Shown: positions 1 through 7,749, counted from the stretch's first letter. The stretch is 18,710 nucleotides of DNA from JBHIEE01 sp046760445 (GCA_046760445.1 JBHIEE010000050.1:1-18710); one strand, 5' to 3'. Notes: generated from the sequence alone by a model not told the origin. Numbers and translations: made by a program.

Positions 1-73
1 GAAGATATTTAATAGCTAGAAAAACGAAAACTATTAAGACAGCCGCAGTTGGTAATCTTTTTTTTAGACTCAT
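1..73 (-). CDS. cdsA: Start of a CdsA-like phosphatidate cytidylyltransferase (partial)
   Basis: An ATG at 73 opens a frame that runs off the left edge after 24 codons. It begins MSLKKRLPTAAVLIV and continues as a hydrophobic helix: two or three basic residues and then a membrane segment, as at the N-terminus of CdsA. CdsA makes CDP-diacylglycerol from phosphatidic acid and CTP in the inner membrane. The gene lies 33 bases after the uppS stop on the same strand, and uppS-cdsA is a very common bacterial order. No clear Shine-Dalgarno is visible. With so few residues, the name rests mainly on position plus the start pattern; any polytopic membrane protein is an alternative. Confidence 0.55.
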   Translation of the reverse strand, partial: MSLKKRLPTAAVLIVFVFLAIKYL

Positions 74-106
74 CTTTGTAAAAGTTAAAAATTTATGATT
101 CAAAAT

Positions 107-898
107 TCATGAATGATAATTATTATGGGGTTTGATGCCGCCAAATCTCCTTTCTCTTTTCTGATAATCTATAATAGCCTCTAATAAATGTTTTTTTCTA
201 AAATCCGGCCACAAAACCGGGGTAATCCAGATTTCCGAATATGCTATTTGCCATAAAAGAAAATTAGATACTCTCATTTCTCCACTCGTTCTAATTACCA
301 AGTCTGGATCAGGAAAGCGGGAAGTATACAAATATTTTGAAAAATTTGTTTCATTCAAAGATTCAATATCGAAACCATTTTGCACATCTTCAAATAGCTT
401 CTTAATAGCATCAATTATTTCTGCCCGACCTCCATAATTTAAAGCCAAAATGAGTTTTAACCGGTCATTATTTTTGGTCATATTCATTACTCTAACCAAT
501 TCTCTTTGCACCGATGAAGGAAGTTCCTCAATGTCACCGATTACCTTTAAACTTAACTTATTTTTTATTAACAAATTAGAATCTTTTCTAAGATAATTTT
601 CTAAAAGCTTCCATAAAGTATTAATTTCTGATTTAGGTCTTTTCCAATTTTCTTTAGAAAAGGCGTAAAGAGTCAAAATTTTAATCCCTAAACGAGCACA
701 GGTTTCTACTATCTCCCGGACAGAGTTAATTCCTTCTTCATGACCTTTTACTCGAGGAAGATTTCTTTCTCGTGCCCAGCGACCATTACCATCCATAATA
801 ATAGCGATGTGATTTGGAAGGCGGGAAAAATCTACTTTAGCAACCAGTCTCTCTTCCTCACTTCCTATTTCGATAAATCCTTCTAATTCTTTTTTCAC
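107..898 (-). CDS. uppS: Undecaprenyl-diphosphate synthase (cis-prenyltransferase)
   Basis: UppS condenses farnesyl diphosphate with isopentenyl diphosphate in cis to make the C55 lipid carrier for peptidoglycan and O-antigen. The 263-residue product has the family signatures: MDGNGRWA at 35-42, with Asp36 as the Mg-diphosphate-binding aspartate, then LYAFSKENWKRP, and near the C-terminus RTSGE at 203-207 followed by RVSNFLLWQ and the YSE segment that binds isopentenyl diphosphate. Length is normal for the family. The start is GTG at 898; the overlapping ATG at 900 runs directly into TGA, so GTG is the plausible start, leaving about 27 residues before the catalytic core as in homologues. A weak purine run lies upstream. 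A cdsA-like gene follows, making a lipid-precursor operon. Confidence 0.96.
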   Translation of the reverse strand: MKKELEGFIEIGSEEERLVAKVDFSRLPNHIAIIMDGNGRWARERNLPRVKGHEEGINSVREIVETCARLGIKILTLYAFSKENWKRPKSEINTLWKLLENYLRKDSNLLIKNKLSLKVIGDIEELPSSVQRELVRVMNMTKNNDRLKLILALNYGGRAEIIDAIKKLFEDVQNGFDIESLNETNFSKYLYTSRFPDPDLVIRTSGEMRVSNFLLWQIAYSEIWITPVLWPDFRKKHLLEAIIDYQKRERRFGGIKPHNNYHS

Positions 899-999
899 AT
901 TACAATTATATTCTCTTAACTCTTAAAAGTCAAAACCAGCTTATTAATCATTAAAGATCACAAGTTATTCCAAAGAAGAAAATAATTTACAACTAAGCA

Positions 1000-1028
1000 T
1001 TGACAATTTAATTAACAAATTTTAATCT
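1000..1028 (+). promoter_or_regulatory. Sigma-70-type promoter for hypCDE
   Basis: A perfect -35 TTGACA at 1000-1005 is followed, after 17 bases, by a weak -10 TAATCT at 1023-1028. It lies 24 bases before the hypC ATG in the 153-base divergent gap shared with uppS. The perfect -35 and ideal spacing support it; the -10 matches consensus at only three of six bases. Confidence 0.5.
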
Positions 1029-1051
1029 ATTCTGTTAGAGAGATGTGAAAG

Positions 1052-1306
1052 ATGTGTTTGGGAATTCCAGCTAAAGTAATCGAAATAGAAAAGGATAATA
1101 CGGGAAAAGTCGATTATTTAGGAACTAAAATTAAAGCTAATTTTAGTCTATTATCTGATGTGGAAATTGGAGATTATGTCATTCTTCATGCTGGTTTCGC
1201 TATCTCTAAATTAAATCAACAGGAAGCTGAAGAAACTTTTTCCTTGCTAAGAGAAATAGCAAATATAAATCCAAATGACAAAATCCCAAATTCCGAATCT
1301 CAATGA
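1052..1306 (+). CDS. hypC: [NiFe]-hydrogenase maturation chaperone HypC
   Basis: HypC carries the Fe(CN)2CO unit assembled with HypD and delivers it to the hydrogenase large-subunit precursor. The 84-residue protein begins MCLGIPAKV, with the essential Cys2, and has the family body GDYVILHAGFAISKLNQQEAEETFSLL. A GAGAGA ribosome site stands 8 bases before the ATG. It is first in a hypC-hypD-hypE run. The last dozen or so codons (NPNDKIPNSESQ) fall in sequence resembling the AAATCC/AAATTC-rich intergenic repeats of this genome (compare 17829-17979), so the C-terminus may be a repeat-derived extension rather than conserved HypC sequence. The core identification is firm. Confidence 0.96.
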   Translation: MCLGIPAKVIEIEKDNTGKVDYLGTKIKANFSLLSDVEIGDYVILHAGFAISKLNQQEAEETFSLLREIANINPNDKIPNSESQ

Positions 1307-1312
1307 CTATTT

Positions 1313-1372
1313 CGTGAACTGTAAGCAGTAAACAGCTAGCTGATGTCAACAGTTTACACCTCACAGTTTACG
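1313..1372 (+). repeat. Imperfect 23-bp inverted repeat (hairpin) between hypC and hypD
   Basis: The arms are 1313-1335 and 1350-1372, with 18 of 23 positions complementary plus one G-U pair possible in RNA, around a 14-base loop. The composition (GTAAAC/GTGAAC units) differs from the flanking coding sequence, suggesting a dispersed repeat. A 10-bp palindrome CAGCTAGCTG (1333-1342) spans the left arm's end and the loop. No T-tract follows, so it does not look like an intrinsic terminator. The hairpin ends 14 bases before the hypD start, which has no visible Shine-Dalgarno. Confidence 0.6.
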
Positions 1373-1386
1373 ATTTACGAATTATA

Positions 1387-2511
1387 GTGATGGAAGAATT
1401 ACGGAAAGAGGAAATAATCAAAGCTCTGCTTAAAAAAATTAAAGATAAAATAAAGAAAATATCCCAGCCAGTAAAAATAATGGAAGTATGTGGCACTCAT
1501 ACTATGACTGTTCATAAATTTGGCTTGAGAAACATGCTTTTTGATAGCGGAGTAGAAATGCTCTCTGGACCAGGCTGTCCAGTATGCGTTACTCCAAACG
1601 AAATAAACGAAGCAGCTATTGATTTATTATCTCGGAGAAAAAATCTTATCTTGACTACTTTTGGAGACATGACCAGGGTGCCAACTAATAAAGGTTCTTT
1701 AATGACCGCTGTACCAGCTAAAAATTCAGCAAAAAGAATAGTTTATTCTCCAGAAGAAGCTTTAATTTTAGCTAAAGAAAATCGAGACAAAGAAGTTGTT
1801 TTTTTTGGAGTTGGATTTGAAACAACCATTCCCAGTATAGCTTTCATTGCTAAAAAAGCTAAAGAAGAAAAAATAACAAATTTTTCTATTCTTTCTGCAT
1901 TGTGGCTTATTCCTCCTCCCTTAAAGGTTATAGTCCAGTCAAGAGAAGTTAATATTTCTGGATTTCTCTATCCAGGTCATGTAAGCACAATCATTGGTCA
2001 AAAACCCTATCAATTCATTGCCCAAGAGTATAAAATCCCAGGGGCAATTACTGGATTTGAACCAACAGATATAATGCTTGGTATAAACAGCATTCTCGAT
2101 CAAATCTTAGAAAACAAACCTCAGGTTTCTATCGAATATAAAAGAGCAGTTAATCCTGAAGGAAATCCAAGAGCTCAGGCCTTAATGGCTGAAGTGTTAG
2201 AGGAAAAAGATGCCCACTGGCGAGGATTAGGGCTGATTCCAAACAGTGGCTTAAAATTAAAAAAAGAGTTTTCTAATTATGATGCTGAAATAAAATTCAA
2301 TCTTAGTATTGAATCACAAAATAGAGATTTACCCGGCTGTAAGTGCGGAGAAGTTTTAAGAGGACTAATCCTACCTCCTCAATGTCCCCTATTTGGAAAA
2401 ATTTGCCGGCCCCAATCTCCTCAAGGGCCATGTATGGTTTCTTTCGAAGGTGCCTGCTTAGCATATTATAGATATAGTTTAAAGTTTAAAAGAATGGACG
2501 ATGGTCGTTAG
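1387..2511 (+). CDS. hypD: Hydrogenase maturation protein HypD, [4Fe-4S] scaffold
   Basis: HypD, with HypC, holds the iron on which the CN and CO ligands supplied via HypE/HypF are assembled. The 374-residue product has the family's cysteine motifs: EVCGTHTM (Cys35), GPGCPVC (Cys64, Cys67), FGVGFETT, a GFLYPGHVSTIIG segment, GFEPTDI, and the C-terminal cluster region CKCGEVLRG ... QCPLFGKICRP ... GPCMVSFEGAC for the [4Fe-4S] cluster. The frame opens GTG ATG (1387 or 1390); neither has a good ribosome site, so coupling to hypC or reading through the upstream hairpin is possible. The final residues MDDGR and the stop lie inside diverged units of the heptamer array that follows. HypD identity is certain; the exact start is not. 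Confidence 0.96.
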   Translation: MMEELRKEEIIKALLKKIKDKIKKISQPVKIMEVCGTHTMTVHKFGLRNMLFDSGVEMLSGPGCPVCVTPNEINEAAIDLLSRRKNLILTTFGDMTRVPTNKGSLMTAVPAKNSAKRIVYSPEEALILAKENRDKEVVFFGVGFETTIPSIAFIAKKAKEEKITNFSILSALWLIPPPLKVIVQSREVNISGFLYPGHVSTIIGQKPYQFIAQEYKIPGAITGFEPTDIMLGINSILDQILENKPQVSIEYKRAVNPEGNPRAQALMAEVLEEKDAHWRGLGLIPNSGLKLKKEFSNYDAEIKFNLSIESQNRDLPGCKCGEVLRGLILPPQCPLFGKICRPQSPQGPCMVSFEGACLAYYRYSLKFKRMDDGR

Positions 2512-2558
2512 GCGATGGGCGATGGGCGATGGGCGATGGGCGATGGGCGATGGGCGAA
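2496..2558 (+). repeat. Nine-unit heptamer tandem array (GGGCGAT) with G-quadruplex potential
   Basis: Nine consecutive 7-base units occupy 2496-2558. The first two (GGACGAT, GGTCGTT) are diverged and lie in the hypD coding end, the third is AGGCGAT and overlaps the stop, five are exact GGGCGAT (2517-2551), and the last is GGGCGAA. Six GGG runs spaced by four bases (2517 to 2554) satisfy the G3-N4 pattern of an intramolecular quadruplex on the coding strand, hence in the hyp mRNA. The array stands out sharply from the AT-rich surroundings. Confidence 0.9.
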
Positions 2559-2560
2559 TA

Positions 2561-2600
2561 AAAAAGTTAAAAGTGCAAAATTAAAAGTTAAAAATGAATG
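2561..2600 (+). repeat. A-rich AAAAGTTA-type repeat segment
   Basis: Degenerate copies of AAAAGTTA/AAAATTA follow the heptamer array. The 13-base string AAAAGTTAAAAAT at 2583-2595 also occurs at 80-92, between uppS and the cdsA-like start. I read it as a dispersed low-complexity intergenic repeat. From here to 2674 nothing else is recognisable; the hypE ribosome site AGGAGA follows at 2675-2680. Confidence 0.4.
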
Positions 2601-2686
2601 GGAATACCAAATGGAAAGAAGATGAGAAATGATCAATTATTAGATAGTAAAGCTTTAGTCTTCTATATTATACGAGGAGAATAAAA

Positions 2687-3697
2687 ATGGAAAGAGAAAA
2701 CTTATCTTCGATTAAAAGAGTTAACCTTGAACTGGGAAGCGGTGGAAGGTTAATGAGAGATTTTATTGCTCAGGAAATAGTAGCCAATTTCAATAACTCA
2801 ATTTTAGAAGAGCTCTCCGATGCAGCTATTCTGCCTGAAAATATAGCTTTCACGACAGATAGTTATGTGGTCGATCCAATCTTTTTCCCAGGAGGAGATA
2901 TTGGAAGTTTATGTGTCAATGGCACAGTGAATGACTTAGTGGTCTCAGGAGCCAAACCATTATACCTCTCCCTTGCTCTGATTTTGGAAGAGGGTCTCCT
3001 TTTTAAAGATTTAAGAAAAATTTTTAAATCAATAAAAAAGTCAGCTGAACAAGCTGAAATAAAAATTGTTTCAGGAGACACAAAAGTTGTCAAACAGGGA
3101 GAAGGAGATAAAATTTACATAAATACCTCAGGCATAGGCATTATTATTGCTAAACCGAATATTAAAAAGATAAAACAAGAAGATAAAATTATTCTTACGG
3201 GAACTTTAGGAGAACACAGCTTGGCCATCATGTTGGCCCGAGGAGATTTCGGCTTAGAAGGTGAAATCAAATCCGATTGTGCTCCACTGAATTTTCTGCT
3301 CCCCTTATGGAAAAATGGAGTATTATGGATGCGAGATATTACTCGAGGGGGACTGGCCACTGTTCTTTCCGAACTAGCTGAACAACTATCTTATTCAATA
3401 GTGATAAATGAAAAAAAAATTCCTCTCTCCCCAGCTATAAGAGGAGCAACTGAACTTTTAGGAATCGATCCTCTTTATTTAGCCTGTGAAGGACGAGCAG
3501 TAATGGTTGTTAAAAAGGAAAAAGTCAATGAAATTTTACTCAGGATAAGAAAAAATAAATTAGGCCAAAAAGCTGAAATAATCGGGCAGATTGATGATCA
3601 AATAGGAGAACCAGGAGAACTTATTCTTTCCACCTATACTGGAGGTCTGAGACTTCTTGAACCGCTAACTTCAGAATTGCTTCCCAGGATTTGCTAA
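2687..3697 (+). CDS. hypE: Hydrogenase maturation protein HypE (carbamoyl dehydratase)
   Basis: HypE takes a carbamoyl group from HypF on its C-terminal cysteine, dehydrates it with ATP to a thiocyanate and passes the cyanide to the iron on HypC-HypD. The 336-residue product shows the PurM/SelD-like fold signatures: GSGGRLM near 19-25, TTDSYVVDPIFFPGGDIGSLCVNGTVNDL, MRDITRGGLATVLSELA, and the diagnostic C-terminal PRIC ending in Cys336, the carbamoyl acceptor. A strong AGGAGA ribosome site lies 6 bases before the ATG. It is the third hyp gene, 175 bases after hypD, the gap being filled with repeats. HypF, HypA and HypB are not in the window and must lie elsewhere if the pathway is complete. 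Confidence 0.96.
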   Translation: MERENLSSIKRVNLELGSGGRLMRDFIAQEIVANFNNSILEELSDAAILPENIAFTTDSYVVDPIFFPGGDIGSLCVNGTVNDLVVSGAKPLYLSLALILEEGLLFKDLRKIFKSIKKSAEQAEIKIVSGDTKVVKQGEGDKIYINTSGIGIIIAKPNIKKIKQEDKIILTGTLGEHSLAIMLARGDFGLEGEIKSDCAPLNFLLPLWKNGVLWMRDITRGGLATVLSELAEQLSYSIVINEKKIPLSPAIRGATELLGIDPLYLACEGRAVMVVKKEKVNEILLRIRKNKLGQKAEIIGQIDDQIGEPGELILSTYTGGLRLLEPLTSELLPRIC

Positions 3698-3718
3698 ATA
3701 TTTTTATAGTAGTAATTG

Positions 3719-3744
3719 GAAAGCTCCCTCTCAAAGGAAGCTTC
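3719..3744. terminator. Possible terminator hairpin between convergent hypE and the Wzy-type gene
   Basis: AAGCTCCCT and AGGAAGCTT form an 8-bp stem with one mismatch around a short CTCAA loop, in the 65-base gap between two convergent genes. The plus side downstream is AT-rich with interrupted T runs rather than a clean T-tract, so termination is plausible in either direction but not compelling. Confidence 0.4.
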
Positions 3745-3762
3745 AACCAATACCCATTTATT

Positions 3763-6240
3763 TTATCTTTTAATTTTTAATTTCTTAATCTTTAGCTCCC
3801 CGACATATAAATTTCTATCCTCATTTAATTGACGATTACAGTAATCATTTATAAATTCAACACTGAGTTTATGAATTCCAGCTTTGACTTCTGAGTTAAA
3901 AATATACGACTGCCATTTGACAGAAGTCACCCATTCTCCCCCAATTATTTTATCGTCTAATCTGATAACCATATAAGGCCATTCTCCTTTAGCTTTTTGA
4001 CCTCGAGCTAATATTCGAAAAATTATATTACCAGTTGGTAAGTTAGCATTAACCCAACAGCTACTATTCGTGTAAAGATTTCCTACATAAGCACCTCTCC
4101 AGTCAAAACGAGAAAATTTATGAATTATCTTTTCTGGAGCTTTACCTTCTATTTTTTTAGTTGAAATAGACAAGTCCTCAAATTTTATTTTTCCAATAGC
4201 TATTCCTAAATTCCTCGGATCCGGGGTTCCTAAAATCTTCAATGGCTGCCAGGTTCGACTGATTCTAAATAGCAAAATAACCTCTGAGCCAAGCTCCCCA
4301 GAAAGATCATATTTAAACTCCTGCCATTTACTCTTTCCTAAGACAATCTCATCTAATAATTTTTTTTCTTTAAAAAAATCTTTAACTAAATATATTTTGA
4401 CCTTTACTGGATTTTTAGTAATATCGGGATGAGAAGCAAGCATAGGAATGACTAAAATTGGTTTTTCTATTTTGATCGTTATCCCAGCATTTTTACCTGA
4501 CCATCTAAATTCTTGTCCATCCATTTTTTCTTCTTGATAAAAGCCAAAATTCTGTTTCAAGCCAAATTGTTCTGTCCTGCTTTGAAGAGATAGAGAATGA
4601 GTTGAGTTCCACAGAGAAGATAAAGTAGAAATAGTAATTAATACTCCAATTAATATTTTCTTTGCAAAATCAAACTTATGTCCGAATTTTTCTTCTCTGC
4701 TTAAGCTGAATAAAAGTCCAACCACAAGCCAAAAAGTCAACTGAATTTCAAAATTCAAAGTATGGGCACCGAAAAGAAAAATAACCAGCATGGCCAGAAT
4801 CCCGGCTGAAATACCTGCGATTAAATAATTCCAACCAGATTCAATTTTTTGCTTAAAATTAGCTAAATAAGTTTGTCTTAAAATTAAATAAAAAATCCAT
4901 CCTATAAAAAATAAAGCAATAATACCCAGCTCTGATGCTATCTGAAGATAGTAATTACCCGCTGTATCAACCGGGACACCTCGAGCTTGGGCTTTTTGAT
5001 AATAGCTGAAAGGCATGACCGAGAGAATATTGTAATTTTTATAATAATTAGGCAACTCGACTGTAAACGCACCCAGGCCGATTCCACTTAGAGGATGATC
5101 CTTAATCATATACCCTGCTCCCTGCCAGAAATAATATCTTCCTCGAGAAACCCTCTGCCAAGCTCCTTGTTTAGATAATACTTTTAAATTCCATTCGAAT
5201 CTTTTATATAAAGTCGAGCCTTTGGAAGCTAATATTAAAGAAGAAATTAAAACAACAATTAACAAAGAAATAATTAAATAAATCACTAATTTTTTAAAAA
5301 GATTAGGGTTAGCTTTTCGATAATCAAAAATTATTTTAACTGTAAAAAACAGAAAAAACACTCCAGCTAGAATCATTCCCAGGAATCCACTCCGAGAACC
5401 AATGTGAGGAAAGAGAAAAATCCCTCCAGCCAGAGGAACAATAAACAAAATTTTCCAGAGCTTTTTGAATGCAAATAGAGCTCCAGTGAATAAGGGAATA
5501 ACTAAAACTAAGTAAATTCCAAAAGCATTTGGGTCAGTAAAAGTAGCATTAATCCGGTGAATTTTCACCCAGAAGGCTAAATTGCCAAATTCTGGGTTTT
5601 TGAAATATTGATAAAAACCAAAAAAAAGTGAAATTAGTGTCCCTCCAGCTAAGGAAATAATTGCTTTTTTAATTAATTCCTTTATTTTTAAAATATTGAT
5701 AATTATCGCTACCAATAAAAACCCAGATAAATAATTGATGTAAGTAAATACTATTTTCCTTATTGCTTCTCCAGCCCGAACATTTATAATATTAACTATT
5801 AATTCATTTATTGTTGAGTGATACAAAGGGAAAAAATTTGAATATCTCCAGAAAGTAATCAAAGCAGAAAAAGTGATTATTAAAGAAAATCCAATTATAG
5901 GAATAAAAATAGGATTACTAAAATCAAATTTTAGAGGATTAAATATCTGATAGATTAAACAACCTAAAAAATATCCAAGAAAAATAATTAAAAGAGGGTT
6001 GATCCCTTCAAAATTAAAAAAATAAGATAAATTATTAACTATTGGAATTAAAAAAATAAGAATTAATGAACCATATATCACTGAAATAGAAGTTAAGATA
6101 ACAACGAACAATACTAATGGAATCAAAATCCCCTGAAAAGAATGAATCAAAGGAATATATTTGAAATAAAAAAATGAAACACATCCTATATAGAACAGAA
6201 TAAATAAAGTTAAAAATAACCTTGACTTTACTCTTTCCAT
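3763..6240 (-). CDS. O-antigen ligase/polymerase (Wzy_C) membrane protein with C-terminal carbohydrate-binding-like domains
   Basis: The first ~550 of 825 residues form a polytopic inner-membrane protein with roughly a dozen hydrophobic helices. It carries the Wzy_C/O-antigen ligase hallmarks: NATFTDPNAFG before a long helix, GSRSG at 281-285, and HPLSGIGLGAF from 382 at the start of the large extracytoplasmic loop. Such enzymes polymerise or transfer undecaprenyl-linked glycans. After the last helix come about 275 soluble residues unusual for the family: one segment containing DPRNLGIAIG (roughly 555-690) and a terminal domain with ARGQKAKGEWPYM (745-757), a W-x-x-Y-x-F strand, FINDY (796-800) and DRNLYVG (from 808), the pattern of CBM60/CBM35-like modules. 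The start at 6240 follows AAGAAGGA. I cannot tell ligase from polymerase; substrate is unknown. Confidence 0.85.
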   Translation of the reverse strand: MERVKSRLFLTLFILFYIGCVSFFYFKYIPLIHSFQGILIPLVLFVVILTSISVIYGSLILIFLIPIVNNLSYFFNFEGINPLLIIFLGYFLGCLIYQIFNPLKFDFSNPIFIPIIGFSLIITFSALITFWRYSNFFPLYHSTINELIVNIINVRAGEAIRKIVFTYINYLSGFLLVAIIINILKIKELIKKAIISLAGGTLISLFFGFYQYFKNPEFGNLAFWVKIHRINATFTDPNAFGIYLVLVIPLFTGALFAFKKLWKILFIVPLAGGIFLFPHIGSRSGFLGMILAGVFFLFFTVKIIFDYRKANPNLFKKLVIYLIISLLIVVLISSLILASKGSTLYKRFEWNLKVLSKQGAWQRVSRGRYYFWQGAGYMIKDHPLSGIGLGAFTVELPNYYKNYNILSVMPFSYYQKAQARGVPVDTAGNYYLQIASELGIIALFFIGWIFYLILRQTYLANFKQKIESGWNYLIAGISAGILAMLVIFLFGAHTLNFEIQLTFWLVVGLLFSLSREEKFGHKFDFAKKILIGVLITISTLSSLWNSTHSLSLQSRTEQFGLKQNFGFYQEEKMDGQEFRWSGKNAGITIKIEKPILVIPMLASHPDITKNPVKVKIYLVKDFFKEKKLLDEIVLGKSKWQEFKYDLSGELGSEVILLFRISRTWQPLKILGTPDPRNLGIAIGKIKFEDLSISTKKIEGKAPEKIIHKFSRFDWRGAYVGNLYTNSSCWVNANLPTGNIIFRILARGQKAKGEWPYMVIRLDDKIIGGEWVTSVKWQSYIFNSEVKAGIHKLSVEFINDYCNRQLNEDRNLYVGELKIKKLKIKR

Positions 6241-6265
6241 TCCTTCTTCTAATCGATTAGCCTAA

Positions 6266-6294
6266 AGTATACTAAAATAGTAAGCAATTGACAA
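6266..6294 (-). promoter_or_regulatory. Sigma-70-type promoter for the Wzy-type gene
   Basis: On the minus strand TTGTCA (6289-6294) is followed after exactly 17 bases by TATACT (6266-6271), each five of six to consensus. The predicted start is near 6259, giving a leader of about 19 bases that includes AAGAAGGA before the ATG at 6240. It lies in the 93-base gap after the upstream GTPase-GGDEF gene, so the Wzy-type gene can be transcribed independently. Confidence 0.65.
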
Positions 6295-6333
6295 TTTTTT
6301 TAGAAAAACCGATGGATTGGACAGTGAAGTGCT

Positions 6334-7671
6334 TTAAGAATAGATTTCGATCTGACTCATTCCTCTTTCTTTAGCTCTATTTAAGGCATCATTAGCCAGT
6401 CTAATTAACTCCAAGGCTTCCGAATCCCTTTTCATTGGATATAAGCAAACTCCAGCACTAATTGTTATTCTTTCAGAGATATCTCCAAAATTTACCCCTT
6501 CCTCCTCCATTAATTTCTGAATTCTTTGAACTATTCTTATTCCAGGCTTCTTTTTAGTATTAATCAGAATAATTATAAACTCGTCATCTTTATATCTAAC
6601 GAGCAAATCATAGGGACGAGTATTTTCCCTTATTATCTCAAACACCTTACTTAAAACAAAATCGCCATACTCCCAACCCAAATCATTATTTATTTTTCTA
6701 AATTGGTCTATATCTAAAACAGAAATTAGTAACTTCTCTTTATTTCGCTTGGCTCTAATTAATTCTTTTTCTAATTTTTCCAAGAAATTCTTTTTATTTT
6801 CTGCTGACATTTCCCAATGTTTCTCTCTTTTCTTCTTCTTTAAAATTGTCTTACCAGTATAAACTCGACTTAAATTTTCTAACTCTTGAGTGATTTCGTA
6901 AAAATTTTTTAACTTAACCTTCCTTATCTCTTTTATTTGTGGCTCAAGTGCTGTTTCTTTTTTTTCCTTTATAAAATCTATTTCTTTTTCAAACTCCCCA
7001 GGAGGCAGTTTCTGAGTTAAACTTACCTCAACTTCATGGGTGGTAACTCCAAGTTTTTCTCCTTTCAGTTTATCTTTCTCTTCTTTAACTTTTTCTTTTA
7101 CTAAAGAAAGAGTGACTCGAACAATTTCTCTCAGACTGTCAAACACTCCTTTTCCCTTAACAGCAACTGCTTCAAGATAAGGAAAATTTTTAGGGTTTAA
7201 AAGACTATTAAAAGTCTCCACAGGAATAATATTTTTCAAATCTCTCTTATTATATTGAAAAACAAGAGGAATATGAAAAAGATCAATCCCATACTCAGTG
7301 AGATACTGTCTTAAATTATCAAAACTTTCGATATTAGCATCCAAAAGTGCTATCTGCGAATCAGCAACAAACACAATTCCATCCACTCCTTTAAGAACAC
7401 ATCTTCGACTGGCTTCATAAAATATCTGTCCTGGAATAGTATAAAGATGAAGATGAGTCCTAAATCCTTCAATTAATCCTAAATGAATAGGAAGTAAATC
7501 AAAAAAGAAAGTCCGGTTGGTTTTTGTTTCCAAACAAATTAATTCCCCTCTCGATCGATGGTCTAAATGTTTATAGATATACTTAAGATTGGTTGTCTTT
7601 CCGCTTAATCCAGGACCATAATAAACAATTTTAACTGCCATCTGGTGAGTAAGAGGATTAAGATAAGCCAT
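6334..7671 (-). CDS. MglA-like small GTPase fused to a degenerate GGDEF domain
   Basis: Residues 1 to ~190 form an MglA-type GTPase: KIVYYGPGLSGKTTNL with P-loop 19-27, the ETKTNRTFFFDLLP switch, YTIPGQIFYEASRR as switch 2, and QYNKRDL as base-recognition motif. MglA proteins set polarity for gliding or twitching motility in diderm bacteria. A charged K/E-rich linker (~190-300) leads to a GGDEF fold. Its signature is KDDEF (361-365) instead of GGDEF, so cyclase activity is doubtful, but RPYD at 352-355 keeps the RxxD inhibitory-site pattern five residues upstream. It may therefore bind c-di-GMP or act as a regulatory domain. A GGGAG site lies 5 bases before the ATG. The gap to the upstream DUF4412 gene is 78 bases with no terminator seen, suggesting co-transcription. 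No Roadblock/MglB partner is in view. Confidence 0.88.
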   Translation of the reverse strand: MAYLNPLTHQMAVKIVYYGPGLSGKTTNLKYIYKHLDHRSRGELICLETKTNRTFFFDLLPIHLGLIEGFRTHLHLYTIPGQIFYEASRRCVLKGVDGIVFVADSQIALLDANIESFDNLRQYLTEYGIDLFHIPLVFQYNKRDLKNIIPVETFNSLLNPKNFPYLEAVAVKGKGVFDSLREIVRVTLSLVKEKVKEEKDKLKGEKLGVTTHEVEVSLTQKLPPGEFEKEIDFIKEKKETALEPQIKEIRKVKLKNFYEITQELENLSRVYTGKTILKKKKREKHWEMSAENKKNFLEKLEKELIRAKRNKEKLLISVLDIDQFRKINNDLGWEYGDFVLSKVFEIIRENTRPYDLLVRYKDDEFIIILINTKKKPGIRIVQRIQKLMEEEGVNFGDISERITISAGVCLYPMKRDSEALELIRLANDALNRAKERGMSQIEIYS

Positions 7672-7749
7672 CCTTTCTCCCTTTTGAAATGATAGAATTT
7701 TTTTAAAAAAAGTAACTGTTTTTTGAAATGTTTATTTGCTGATGCTTGT

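Noticed and set aside
1313..2600. CRISPR array in the hyp operon spacers
   Set aside because: The repeats are 7-base direct units or a single hairpin, without regular spacers or cas genes.
2863..3093. Minus-strand open frame inside hypE
   Set aside because: It is a shadow of the strongly supported hypE frame, with no family features.
6288..6293. TTGACA on the plus strand before the GTPase-GGDEF stop
   Set aside because: No plus-strand gene follows; the same bases serve better as the minus-strand -35 TTGTCA of the Wzy-type gene.
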